This document shows positions 16,583 through 25,188 of a stretch of DNA of 64,000 bases, piece by piece. The notes below the pieces were generated by a model. It did not search any database and had not been told where the DNA came from. It saw only the letters and a program-made list of their open reading frames with translations. Made by a program: the position numbers and the translations under genes. The DNA comes from Microbacterium barkeri (GTDB lineage: Bacteria > Actinomycetota > Actinomycetes > Actinomycetales > Microbacteriaceae), in contig NZ_BSEJ01000010.1 in the NCBI RefSeq assembly GCF_027921765.1, forward strand, positions 62,001 through 126,000, read 5' to 3'. Within the stretch, counting starts at the first letter, position 1, and each line of letters opens with the position of its first letter.

Positions 16583-18991
16583 ATGGTCATCAACCTGGGC
16601 CGCACGCTGCCCATGGCGCAGCACGTCAAGGGCAAGCGAAGCGCCGTCACCTGCCACCTCAAGTGCGCCAACGCCTGCGCGAAGGGCGTGTGCAACACGT
16701 CCGGCAACGGCTACTTCCGCGACATCGTCGACGCCCAGCTCTCCCGCCGCGCTCTCCTCGGCCTCGGTGCGGCCGGCGCCGCCGCGATCGTGCTGGCGCC
16801 GTCGCTGGCCGGGCAGCGCGCCGCCGCGTCGACCGGCACCGCCTACGCCGCCGTGGGCGAGACCGGCGCCTTCGGCTTCGCCCCGATCGACCCCGTCGCG
16901 TACACGGTCGACAGCTTCGTCGTCCCGGAGGGATTCGACTGGACCCCCATCATCCGCTGGGGCGACCCGCTCTTCGCCGACAGCCCCGCCTTCGACGCCC
17001 TCAACCAGACGCCCGAGGCCCAGGCCCGGCAGTTCGGCTACAACGTCGACTACACCGACATCATCCGCACCTCGGCCACCACCGCCATCCTCTTCGTGAA
17101 CCACGAGTACACGAACGAGAACGTGATGTTCCCCGCCGAGCAGCTCGAGAGCGACGTCGAGCGCGTGCGCCGCGTCGGACTCAAGGCGCACGGTCTCAGC
17201 GTCGTCGAGCTCACGCGCACGAGCGAGACCGCGCCGTGGACGCCCGTCGTGGGCGGAGCCCTCAACCGCCGCTTCCTCGACGACACTCCCTACGCGTTCA
17301 CCGGGCCCGCCGCAGGCAGCGAGCTCCTGCGCACGGTCGCCGATCCGGAGGGCAGGACCGTCCTCGGCACCTTCGGCAACTGCTCGGGCGGCACGACCCC
17401 GTGGGGCACCATCCTCAGCGGCGAGGAGAACTTCGACGGCTACTTCCGCTCGTCCGGCCTCTCGGAGGCCGAGCAGCGCTACGGCCTCGCCGACGAGGAG
17501 ACCGCGCGTGGCTGGGAGAACGTCGACCCGCGGTTCGACGCGCGCACCCCCGGCTATGAGAACGAGCCCAACCGGTTCGGGTGGATCGTCGAGATCGACC
17601 CGACCGACCCGTCCTCGACGCCGCGCAAGCACACGTCTCTCGGCCGCCTGAAGCACGAGGGCGCGAACGTGATCGTCGCCGCGAACGGCAGGGTCGTGGC
17701 GTACACGGGCGACGACGAGCGCTTCGACTACCTCTACAAGTTCGTCTCCCGCGACACGTACGTGGAGGGCGACCGCGCGCACAACATGACGCTGCTGGAG
17801 AACGGCGACCTCTTCGTCGCGCGCTTCTCGGGCGACTCGCCCGCGACCGAGATCGACGGCTCGGGCACGCTGCCCTCCGACGGCGGCTTCGGCGGCTCGG
17901 GCGAGTGGCTCCCCCTCGTCGTCGACGGCGCATCGGCCGTCGACGGGATGAGGGTCGAGGAGGTGCTCGTGCACACGCGCCTCGCGGCCGACCGCGCGGG
18001 CGCCACGAAGATGGACCGTCCCGAGGACGTCCAGCCGCATCCGACGAGCGGCCGTGTCTACGTCGCGTGCACGAACAACAGCGACCGCGGCACGGAGGGC
18101 AAGGCCGGCCCCGACGAGGTCAACCCGCGCACCGAGAACCGCGACGGGCACATCATCGAGATCACCGAGGATGGCGGCGACCAGACCGCGCGCACCTTCG
18201 GCTGGACGCTGCTCCTCGTCGCGGGCGACCCCGCGCGCAACGACTCGGCGTACTTCTCCGGCTTCCCGGTCGACGAGGTCTCGCCCATCTCGTGCCCCGA
18301 CAACCTCGCCTTCGACACGGCGGGCAACCTCTGGATCTCGACGGACGGCGCGCCCAGCACGATCGGGTTCAACGACGGCCTCTTCCGCGTCGGCCTCGAG
18401 GGCGACCAGCGCGGCCGAGTCGAGCAGTTCCTGTCGGTGCCGCGTGAGGCCGAGACCTGCGGCCCCGTCATCCACGACGACGAATGGCACGTGTTCGTGT
18501 CGGTGCAGCACCCGGGTGAGGACGGCTCGTTCGAGGAGCAGACCTCGACGTTCCCGGACAGCATGAAGCAGGCCCCGCTCTCGGGCGCCGGCGGCGGGAC
18601 GTTCGCCGGCCCCCGCCCGACGGTCGTCCAGGTGATGCCCGTGGCCGCGCCGTCGCCGACGCCCACGCCGACGGCGGAGCCCACCGCGACGCCTGAGCCG
18701 ACGCCCACCGCGACGTCGACTCCGACGCCCACCACGACGCCGAGCGCGAGCCCCACGGCGACCCCGACCCAGGCGCCCACGCGGGCTCCGTCGCAGACGC
18801 CGGTCCCGTCGCCGTCGCAGAGCGCCGCGCCCTCGCCGGGCCCCGACGCCCCGCTGTCGCCCACGGGCGGCGGCGTCGTTGGCGGCCTGCTCGCGGGCGC
18901 CGGTGCGCTCGCGACCGCGGGCCTGGCGTTCCTCGCCCGCCGCAAGCGCGAGAACGGGCAGCAGCCGTCCGAGACGACCGACGAGGTCTGA
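16583..18991 (+). CDS. phoX: PhoX-family alkaline phosphatase with C-terminal wall-anchor-like tail
   Basis: Predicted Tat-exported phosphatase (Fe/Ca cofactor in the family) that releases phosphate from phosphoesters. The 802 residues show, in order: a 54-residue pre-region with four cysteines (C24, C28, C32, C37 in TCHLKCANACAKGVC), the twin-arginine motif SRRALLG (54-60) with a hydrophobic stretch, and the PhoX domain with FVNHEYTNE, GNCSGGTTPWGTILSGEEN, RPEDVQPHPTSGRVYVACTNN and CPDNLAFD. From about residue 687 comes a Pro/Thr/Ser-rich linker, then LSPTG (758-762), a hydrophobic span and RRKR, which resembles a sortase sorting signal. GAAGGAGA precedes the ATG. Single gene behind the predicted PHO box. 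Confidence 0.92.
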   Translation: MVINLGRTLPMAQHVKGKRSAVTCHLKCANACAKGVCNTSGNGYFRDIVDAQLSRRALLGLGAAGAAAIVLAPSLAGQRAAASTGTAYAAVGETGAFGFAPIDPVAYTVDSFVVPEGFDWTPIIRWGDPLFADSPAFDALNQTPEAQARQFGYNVDYTDIIRTSATTAILFVNHEYTNENVMFPAEQLESDVERVRRVGLKAHGLSVVELTRTSETAPWTPVVGGALNRRFLDDTPYAFTGPAAGSELLRTVADPEGRTVLGTFGNCSGGTTPWGTILSGEENFDGYFRSSGLSEAEQRYGLADEETARGWENVDPRFDARTPGYENEPNRFGWIVEIDPTDPSSTPRKHTSLGRLKHEGANVIVAANGRVVAYTGDDERFDYLYKFVSRDTYVEGDRAHNMTLLENGDLFVARFSGDSPATEIDGSGTLPSDGGFGGSGEWLPLVVDGASAVDGMRVEEVLVHTRLAADRAGATKMDRPEDVQPHPTSGRVYVACTNNSDRGTEGKAGPDEVNPRTENRDGHIIEITEDGGDQTARTFGWTLLLVAGDPARNDSAYFSGFPVDEVSPISCPDNLAFDTAGNLWISTDGAPSTIGFNDGLFRVGLEGDQRGRVEQFLSVPREAETCGPVIHDDEWHVFVSVQHPGEDGSFEEQTSTFPDSMKQAPLSGAGGGTFAGPRPTVVQVMPVAAPSPTPTPTAEPTATPEPTPTATSTPTPTTTPSASPTATPTQAPTRAPSQTPVPSPSQSAAPSPGPDAPLSPTGGGVVGGLLAGAGALATAGLAFLARRKRENGQQPSETTDEV

Positions 18992-19001
18992 CCGGTCCAC
19001 G

Positions 19002-19048
19002 CGAGAGGGCCGGGCGGCGAGGAGACCCCTCGCCGACCGGCCCTCTCG
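19002..19048. terminator. Bidirectional hairpin between phoX and ybdD
   Basis: A 12-bp perfect stem, one G/A mismatch, then 8 more perfect pairs and a 5-nt loop. It lies between the convergent stops at 18991 and 19053 and serves both strands. Confidence 0.85.
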
Positions 19049-19052
19049 GCTG

Positions 19053-19259
19053 TCAGCAGCAGCGCCCGCCGGGATCGAGGTCCTGCGCGCGGTGAATCTC
19101 GCGCCAGAACTCCCGCTCGGTGAGCGGCTCGCGGTCGGGATGGCGCTCTCGCTCGTGCGCGAGGTACGCCGCGTACCGCGACTGCCCGGTCATCCCCGAG
19201 ACGAAGCGCGCGCACACGCTGCCCACGGCGGCCAGCGGCGCAAGCAGTCGGATGGCCAT
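19053..19259 (-). CDS. ybdD: YbdD/YjiX family small protein
   Basis: A 68-residue protein with the family pattern: short hydrophobic start, then TGQSRYAAYLAHERERHPDREPLTEREFWREIHR (residues 24-57). YbdD/YjiX proteins are encoded next to CstA/BtsT transporters and are thought to support their activity. The start ATG 19259 overlaps the cstA stop (TGATG), so production is coupled. The C-terminus ends Gly-Gly-Arg-Cys-Cys. Confidence 0.9.
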   Translation of the reverse strand: MAIRLLAPLAAVGSVCARFVSGMTGQSRYAAYLAHERERHPDREPLTEREFWREIHRAQDLDPGGRCC

Positions 19260-21499
19260 CAGTGCCCCCGCGAGGGACGGCGCTCCGCGGGCAGCGCATC
19301 CCACTCGCGCTGCGCGGCCCGCTCCGCCGCCGTGGGGATGAGCCCTGCCGGGGCGAACCGGCGCGACGGGACGGGCGCGTCCTCGTTGTCGATCGTCTCG
19401 GTCGACCGCAGCGCCTGCACGACGCGGACGATCGCCGCGACGAGCACGATGAGCGTCAGCACGAGGAAGATGATCGAGAGCGTCCCCTGGATCGCCGTGT
19501 TGCGCACGACCGCCTCCATCGCCGCGACGCTCGGCGCGGTGCCGAACGAGGTCTCCCCCGCGGCGAGCGCATCGCGGAATGCGGCGTGCTGCGCCCAGTA
19601 GCCGACCGCCGGCACGCCCGAGAAGATCTTGTGCAGCGACGCGACCGTCGTCACGACCGTGACGAACGCGAGCGGGAGCGCCACGATCCAGAGCGCCCCG
19701 AAGGTCCGTCGCCGCGCGACGATCGTGAGCACGACCGCGAGGGCGATCGCGGCGAGCAGCTGGTTGGCGATGCCGAACAGCGGGAAGAGCGTGTTGATGC
19801 CGCCGAGCGGATCCGTCACGCCCATGATGAGCACCGCTCCCCAGCCGGCGACCATGATCGCCGTGCAGATCCACGCTCCGAGCCGCCACGACGTGTCGCG
19901 GAACCGCGGCACGACGTTGCCGATCGAATCCTGGAGCATGAACCGTGCGACGCGCGTGCCGGCATCCACCGCCGTGAGGATGAACAGCGCCTCGAACATG
20001 ATCGCGAAGTGGTACCAGAACGACATCATGCCGCTGCCGCCGATCCACTGGCCCATGATGAGCGCGAGCCCGACCGCGAGGGTCGGGGCGCCGCCCGTGC
20101 GCGACACGATCGACTCCTCCCCCACGAGCTGGGCCATGGTGGTGAGCGCGTCCGGCGTGAGCGAGACGCCGGTCAGCCCGAGCCCGTTCACCCAGGCCAC
20201 CGCCCCTTCGACCGTGCCGAGAGTGGCCGCCGCCGAGGAGTTCATCGCGAAGTAGATGCCGCGGTCGATCGAGACGGCGGCGACGAGAGCCATGACCGCG
20301 ACGAACGACTCCATAAGCATGCCGCCGTAGCCGATGAAGCGCGTCTGCTTCTCCTTCTCGATCATCTTCGGCGTCGTGCCCGACGAGATGAGCGCGTGGA
20401 AGCCCGAGAGGGCGCCGCAGGCGATCGTGACGAAGAGGAACGGGAACAGCGGCCCGCTCCATACCGGCCCCGTCTCGCCGCTCGCGAACTCGCTGAACGC
20501 CGGCACCGAGATCTCGGGACGCACGAAGACGATCGCGACCGCGAGCGCGACGATCACGCCCACCTTCATGAAGGTCGAGAGGTAGTCCCGCGGCGCGAGC
20601 AGCATCCACACGGGCAGGACGGCGGCGACGAAGCCGTACACGATGATGGCCCACGCGACCGTCACGCGGTCGAGGTGGAAGAGGGCCTGCCCCCACTCGG
20701 TCGCCGCGATCGCGCCGCCGCCGACGATGGCCGCCATGAGGAGGACGAACCCGATGATCGAGACCTCGAGGATGCGGCCCGGGCGGATCCAGCGGAGGTA
20801 AGCGCCCATGAACAGCGCGATCGGGATGGTCATGGCGACCGAGAACACGCCCCACGGGCTCTCGCCGAGGGCGTTCACGACGATGAGCGCGAGGATGGCC
20901 GTGATGATGATCATGATGAGGAGCGTCGCGAGGATGGCCGCGGCGCCGCCGAAGCGGCCCAGCTCATCCTTCGCCATCTGGCCGAGCGAGCGGCCGCCGC
21001 GGCGCATCGAGAAGAACATCACGAGGTAGTCCTGCACCGCGCCGGCCAGGACGACGCCCACGATGATCCAGATGGTGCCGGGGAGGTATCCCATCTGGGC
21101 CGCGAGAACGGGGCCCACGAGGGGCCCTGCGCCGGCGATCGCGGCGAAGTGGTGGCCGAACAGCACGACCCGGTCGGTGGGGACGAAGTCCTTGCCGTCC
21201 GACCGGTACTCCGCGGGCGTCGCGCGACGGTCATCCGGGCGCACGATCTTCCGCTCGATGTACTTCGCGTAGAAGCGGTAGAACACGAGGTACGTGCACA
21301 CCGCGGCGAAGACGAACCAGATCGCGTTCACCGTCTCGCCGCGCACGATCGCGAGCATGGTCCATGCGACGCCGCCGAGGAGGGCGATGGCCGTCCAGAT
21401 CACGATGCGCAGCGGCGTCCAGCGGCGGTCGTCTGCAACGGCGACGGGCGGCGACGCCTCGGTCTCGGGGGCGATGCGCGGGGCTGGGTCCTGTGCCAT
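19259..21499 (-). CDS. cstA: Carbon starvation protein CstA (pyruvate/peptide transporter family)
   Basis: A 746-residue membrane transporter with about 16-18 spans. Family landmarks are FGHHFAAIAGAGPLVGPVLAAQMGYLPG, GAVQDYLVMFFSMRRGGRSLGQ and HALISSGTTPKM. E. coli CstA and BtsT import pyruvate, and peptide uptake has also been reported; substrate here is unproven. Start ATG 21499 (MAQDPAPR) has GAAGGAGT 7 nt upstream; the open frame beyond it is non-coding. Transcribed with ybdD. Confidence 0.94.
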   Translation of the reverse strand: MAQDPAPRIAPETEASPPVAVADDRRWTPLRIVIWTAIALLGGVAWTMLAIVRGETVNAIWFVFAAVCTYLVFYRFYAKYIERKIVRPDDRRATPAEYRSDGKDFVPTDRVVLFGHHFAAIAGAGPLVGPVLAAQMGYLPGTIWIIVGVVLAGAVQDYLVMFFSMRRGGRSLGQMAKDELGRFGGAAAILATLLIMIIITAILALIVVNALGESPWGVFSVAMTIPIALFMGAYLRWIRPGRILEVSIIGFVLLMAAIVGGGAIAATEWGQALFHLDRVTVAWAIIVYGFVAAVLPVWMLLAPRDYLSTFMKVGVIVALAVAIVFVRPEISVPAFSEFASGETGPVWSGPLFPFLFVTIACGALSGFHALISSGTTPKMIEKEKQTRFIGYGGMLMESFVAVMALVAAVSIDRGIYFAMNSSAAATLGTVEGAVAWVNGLGLTGVSLTPDALTTMAQLVGEESIVSRTGGAPTLAVGLALIMGQWIGGSGMMSFWYHFAIMFEALFILTAVDAGTRVARFMLQDSIGNVVPRFRDTSWRLGAWICTAIMVAGWGAVLIMGVTDPLGGINTLFPLFGIANQLLAAIALAVVLTIVARRRTFGALWIVALPLAFVTVVTTVASLHKIFSGVPAVGYWAQHAAFRDALAAGETSFGTAPSVAAMEAVVRNTAIQGTLSIIFLVLTLIVLVAAIVRVVQALRSTETIDNEDAPVPSRRFAPAGLIPTAAERAAQREWDALPAERRPSRGH

Positions 21500-21546
21500 G
21501 GCCGTGACTCCTTCGTCTCCTCGTGCGTCGGCCGACATGCCGACCG

Positions 21547-21560
21547 GTATCCGAGGATAC
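21547..21560 (-). promoter_or_regulatory. cstA -10 region inside a palindrome
   Basis: GTATCC-GA-GGATAC is a 14-bp palindrome. It contains a minus-strand TATCCT that could be the cstA -10 box, about 45 nt before the start codon. It abuts the phoH terminator directly. Operator function is a guess. Confidence 0.4.
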
Positions 21561-21606
21561 GCACGGCGACGGCGGCGGGGACGTTGCCCCGCCGCCGTCG
21601 CCGTGC
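21561..21606 (-). terminator. Perfect 20-bp hairpin after phoH
   Basis: A 20-bp perfect G+C-rich stem with a 6-nt loop begins 5 bp after the phoH stop (21612). No T tract. Confidence 0.88.
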
Positions 21607-21611
21607 CCACG

Positions 21612-22976
21612 TCAGGAGAGCTCGCCGACCTCCAGCAGGTCGGTCACGAGGGCCGCGATCGCCGAGCGCTCGCTGCGCGTGAGCGTGACGTGCCCGAAGA
21701 GATCGTGTCCCTTGAGCGACTCGATGACGCTCGCGATGCCGTCGTGACGGCCGACGCGCAGGTTGTCGCGCTGCCCCACGTCGTGCGTGAGGACGACCTT
21801 CGATCCCTGCCCGATCCGGCTCAGCACCGTGAGGAGCACGTTGCGCTCGAGCGACTGCGCCTCGTCGACGATCACGAACGCGTCGTGCAGCGAGCGGCCG
21901 CGGATGTGCGTGAGCGGGAGCACCTCGAGCATCCCGCGCTCCACGACCTCGTCGAGGACGTTCTGCGACACGACGGAGCCGAGCGTGTCGAAGACCGCCT
22001 GGCCCCAGGGGTTCATCTTCTCGGCCTGGTCGCCGGGCAGGTAGCCGAGCTCCTGACCGCCCACCGCGAACAGCGGCCGGAAGACGATGATCTTCTTCTG
22101 CTGCTGGCGCTCGAGCACCGCCTCCAGCCCCGCGCAGAGCGCGAGCGCCGACTTGCCCGTTCCGGCGCGCCCGCCCAGGGAGACGATGCCGACGGTCGGG
22201 TCGAGGAGGAGGTCGATCGCGATGCGCTGCTCGGCCGAGCGCCCGTGCAGGCCGAACACCTCGCGGTCGCCGCGGACGAGGCGCAGCTCGCCGTCGCCCG
22301 TGACGCGGCCGAGCGCCGAGCCCCGCTCCGACTGGATGACGAGGCCGGTGTTGACCGGGAGCCCCCGTGCGTCGTCGTGCAGCGCGACCTCGCTCTCGTA
22401 GAGGTCCGACATCTCGTCGCCCGAGACCTGCAGGGTCGCGATCCCGGTCCAGCCCGAGTCGACCGCCTGCTCGGCGAGGTACTCCTCTGCCGCGAGGCCG
22501 AGAGAGGCGGCCTTCACGCGCATCGGGAGGTCCTTGGAGACGATCGTGACGCTCTGTCCGTCCTGTGCGAGGTGCGCGGCGACGGCGAGGATGCGGCTGT
22601 CGTTGTCGGCGAGGCGGATGCCGCTGGGCAGCACGCTCTGGTCGGTGTTGTTGAGCTCGACGCGCAGTGTGCCGCCCTCGCCCACGGGCACGGGGAAGTC
22701 GAGGCGCCCGTGCTCGACGCGCAGCTCGTCCAGGTGCCGCAGCGCGGCGCGTGCGAAGTAGCCGATCTCCGGATCGTGCCGTTTGCCCTCGAGCTCGGTG
22801 ATCACCACCACGGGGATCACGACGCTGTGCTCCGCGAAGCGGAAGAACGCCCTCGGATCGCTCAGCAGGACCGAGGTGTCGAGCACGTAGGTGCGCAGGT
22901 CCTGCGCCTCCCGCGTCGTCGACCGCCGCCCGGTCTTCCTGACAGTGCTGGTGCTCACGCCCGTCGTGGTGGCCAC
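21612..22976 (-). CDS. PIN-PhoH fusion (PhoH2-type RNA helicase/nuclease)
   Basis: A 454-residue two-domain protein. The N-terminal PIN domain (about 25-165) shows acidic residues in YVLDTSVLL (D33), ITELEGK (E61), and LADNDSRIL / SKDLPMR. The C-terminal PhoH ATPase (about 245-450) has Walker [12 protein letters not shown] and Walker [10 protein letters not shown]. Mycobacterial PhoH2 with this layout unwinds and cuts RNA and is paired with the antitoxin PhoAT; no such small gene is visible upstream. Start GTG 22976; GTG 22958 is possible. Monocistronic, with its own terminator. Confidence 0.93.
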   Translation of the reverse strand: MATTTGVSTSTVRKTGRRSTTREAQDLRTYVLDTSVLLSDPRAFFRFAEHSVVIPVVVITELEGKRHDPEIGYFARAALRHLDELRVEHGRLDFPVPVGEGGTLRVELNNTDQSVLPSGIRLADNDSRILAVAAHLAQDGQSVTIVSKDLPMRVKAASLGLAAEEYLAEQAVDSGWTGIATLQVSGDEMSDLYESEVALHDDARGLPVNTGLVIQSERGSALGRVTGDGELRLVRGDREVFGLHGRSAEQRIAIDLLLDPTVGIVSLGGRAGTGKSALALCAGLEAVLERQQQKKIIVFRPLFAVGGQELGYLPGDQAEKMNPWGQAVFDTLGSVVSQNVLDEVVERGMLEVLPLTHIRGRSLHDAFVIVDEAQSLERNVLLTVLSRIGQGSKVVLTHDVGQRDNLRVGRHDGIASVIESLKGHDLFGHVTLTRSERSAIAALVTDLLEVGELS

Positions 22977-23160
22977 GTCACACTCCCGACCCCGGGCTTC
23001 CGCCCGGATTCGACGAGTCGACCTGGGGCCACGAGTCGCAGTCCTGACGGCCGACCCGACCGGACGCCTTGCCCGGTGATCCGAAGCTACGACCGCCGGG
23101 GCCGTCTGCGGCGCATGGACACGCTGACGGGCGGATGAAGATCTCGTGAACGCGGCGAGG

Positions 23161-24294
23161 TCAGCCCACGCGCGTCTGCACGAAGACCGCGCACGCGTCG
23201 TCGAGCATCCGCAGCGTCTCGTCGTCGGTCGCGACGTGCGGCGACACGCGGACGTATCCGGATCGCGCCGTCGCCGTCACCCCCGCGTTCGCGAGGGCGG
23301 CGCCGAGGGCTCCGACATGACGTGCCCCGGGGTCGAGGGCGACGATGCCCGCGCGTCGGGCCGGATCGCGCGGCGTCACGACCTCGATGCCGTGCGCGTC
23401 GGCGATCTCGATGATGCGTCCGGCGCGCTCCGCCACGGCCGCCTCGATCTCGGCGATGCCCGCGGATGCGACCTCGCCGACCGCCGACGCGAGACGCGCG
23501 GCCGCCAGGGGGTCGGGGCGCGAGACCGTGAAGGCGCGGGCATCGGGCGCGGGCGCCGGCACGGGCACGACGTCGTACGGCAGGTCGTCGGCGTCCGTGC
23601 CGGTGGTGCCCGAGAGCACCGGGTCGAGCGCGACGCGCGCCCGTCGGCCGTACCACGCGAAGCCGGTGCCCCGCCCCGCCCGCAGCCACTTGTATCCGTG
23701 CGCGGCGACGACATCGGCGGCCGTCCATTCGGCGTCGACGACGCCGACGGCCTGCGTCGCGTCGACGATGAGCAGCCGGTCGTCGCCGATGACCTCGCGG
23801 ATGCCTGCGAGGTCGGCGCGGTAGCCGGTGCGGAAGTCGACGAGACTCACGGCCACGGCGCTCGTGGACTCGTCGATCGTCTCGGCGACGGCCTCGGGCG
23901 TGACGAACCGGTGCTCGGGCGCGATCCACTGCGGCACGATGCGGCCGAGGGCGGTCGCGGCCCGCGCGATCGTCACGGGGATGCTGGGGAACTCGAGGGG
24001 CGACGCGACGACGCCGCCCGTGACGCCGTAGACGGCCTGCGCGAGGCCGTGCGTGGTCGAGGGCTGCAGGGCGACCTCCGCGGGGTCCACGCGCAGGAGG
24101 CCGGCGATCGCCGCGCGCGCCTCGTCCGCACGGCCGGACACGAGGCCGATCCCGCTCTCGCGACCGGAGCCGAGCAGCTCGAGATCGGCCATCGCCTCCT
24201 CGCGCACGGTGCGGGAGAGGGGGCCGAACCGCGCCCAGTCGAGATAGCCCGGTTCCACGTCGAACGAGGCGGTGAGGTCTGCGAGGGTGGTCAC
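23161..24294 (-). CDS. PLP-dependent aminotransferase class V-fold enzyme
   Basis: A 377-residue fold type I PLP enzyme of the class V / cysteine desulfurase-like group. The PLP lysine lies in [10 protein letters not shown] (about residue 200), preceded by the cofactor Asp in [11 protein letters not shown]. No cysteine loop typical of desulfurases is visible, so the substrate is unknown. GTG 24294 follows a weak -10 (GAGAAT) by 6 nt, with GGAGG in between. It lies 43 bp downstream of the cis-prenyltransferase gene on the same strand. Confidence 0.85.
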   Translation of the reverse strand: MTTLADLTASFDVEPGYLDWARFGPLSRTVREEAMADLELLGSGRESGIGLVSGRADEARAAIAGLLRVDPAEVALQPSTTHGLAQAVYGVTGGVVASPLEFPSIPVTIARAATALGRIVPQWIAPEHRFVTPEAVAETIDESTSAVAVSLVDFRTGYRADLAGIREVIGDDRLLIVDATQAVGVVDAEWTAADVVAAHGYKWLRAGRGTGFAWYGRRARVALDPVLSGTTGTDADDLPYDVVPVPAPAPDARAFTVSRPDPLAAARLASAVGEVASAGIAEIEAAVAERAGRIIEIADAHGIEVVTPRDPARRAGIVALDPGARHVGALGAALANAGVTATARSGYVRVSPHVATDDETLRMLDDACAVFVQTRVG

Positions 24295-24337
24295 GCCTCC
24301 ATTCTCGCAGAGGCGGGGGTCCGCGAGGTTGCGCGCG

Positions 24338-25123
24338 TCAGCGGCCGAAGCGCCGGTCTCGCGACCCGAAGTCGCGGATGGCGCGGAGGAAGTCGACCTC
24401 GCGCAGGTCGGGGCCGAGCGCCTCGAGGAAGTAGAACTCGCTGTGCGCGCTCTGCCAGAGCAGGAAGTCGCTCAGGCGCTGCTCGCCGCTCGTCCGGATG
24501 ACGAGGTCGGGGTCCTTCTGACCTCCCGTGTAGAGGTGCTCGGCGATCTGCTCGGGCGTGAGGTGCGCGGCGAGATCCTCGAGGGTGCCCCCGTTCGACC
24601 CGTGCTCGCGGATGATGCTGCGGACGGCGTCGACGATCTCGTGGCGTCCGCCGTACCCGACCGCGAGGTTGACGTGCAGCCCGCTGTTGCCGCGGGTGCG
24701 CTCCTCCGCGTCGCGCAGGGCGGACAGGAGGAAGTCCGGAAGGCCCTCGGAGCGTCCCACGTGCTGCACGCGCCAGTCCCGTCGTCGGGAGAGCTGCCCC
24801 GCGAGCCCCGCGATGATCTCGATGAGATCCTGCAGCTCGCGGCTGTCGCGCTTGCGGAGGTTGTCGTGCGAGAGCAGGTAGAGCGAGACGACCTCGACGC
24901 CGATGGCCTCGCACCACTCGAGGAACTCGCGCATCTTCGCGGCGCCCGCGCGGTGCCCGTGCGCCGGCGTCTCGTAGCCCAGCTGACGCGCCCAGCGGCG
25001 ATTGCCGTCGATCATCATCGCGACGTGGTGGGGCACCTTCGCCGGATCGATCTGCCGGTGCAGCCGCGAGATGTAGAGACGGTACAGAGGCCCCCGTCCT
25101 GCCGCCGACCGCTCGCTGATCAC
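24338..25123 (-). CDS. uppS: Short-chain cis-prenyltransferase (Rv1086-like isoprenyl transferase)
   Basis: Condenses IPP with an allylic diphosphate in cis. The 261 residues contain the catalytic DGNRRWA (D39), SLYLLSHDNLRK, and the C-terminal IPP-binding RTSGEQRLSDFLLWQSAHSE. The N-terminal GPLYRLYISRLHR and overall length resemble mycobacterial Rv1086, a Z,E-farnesyl diphosphate synthase, more than the long-chain decaprenyl/undecaprenyl enzymes. That assignment is by recall of the family and needs alignment. GTG 25123 lies 6 nt after TACGCT, overlapping a CGGAGG. Confidence 0.88.
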   Translation of the reverse strand: MISERSAAGRGPLYRLYISRLHRQIDPAKVPHHVAMMIDGNRRWARQLGYETPAHGHRAGAAKMREFLEWCEAIGVEVVSLYLLSHDNLRKRDSRELQDLIEIIAGLAGQLSRRRDWRVQHVGRSEGLPDFLLSALRDAEERTRGNSGLHVNLAVGYGGRHEIVDAVRSIIREHGSNGGTLEDLAAHLTPEQIAEHLYTGGQKDPDLVIRTSGEQRLSDFLLWQSAHSEFYFLEALGPDLREVDFLRAIRDFGSRDRRFGR

Positions 25124-25129
25124 CCTCCG

Positions 25130-25135
25130 AGCGTA
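25130..25135 (-). promoter_or_regulatory. uppS -10 box, leaderless arrangement
   Basis: Minus-strand TACGCT ends 6 nt before the GTG at 25123. It is divergent from the hemolysin III promoter 42 bp away. Confidence 0.55.
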
Positions 25136-25176
25136 CTCCGGGCGTCCGCGTGCCGCTCACGGCATGCGCTGGCGCG

Positions 25177-25182
25177 TACTGT
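25177..25182 (+). promoter_or_regulatory. Hemolysin III gene -10 box, leaderless arrangement
   Basis: TACTGT ends 6 nt before ATG 25189; no Shine-Dalgarno is present. Confidence 0.6.
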
Positions 25183-25188
25183 CAGACC

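Noticed and set aside
18640..18850. CRISPR-like or mobile repeat
   Set aside because: The repetitive DNA encodes the Pro/Thr-rich linker of PhoX; units are codon-level and irregular. No CRISPR or insertion-sequence ends were seen anywhere in the window.
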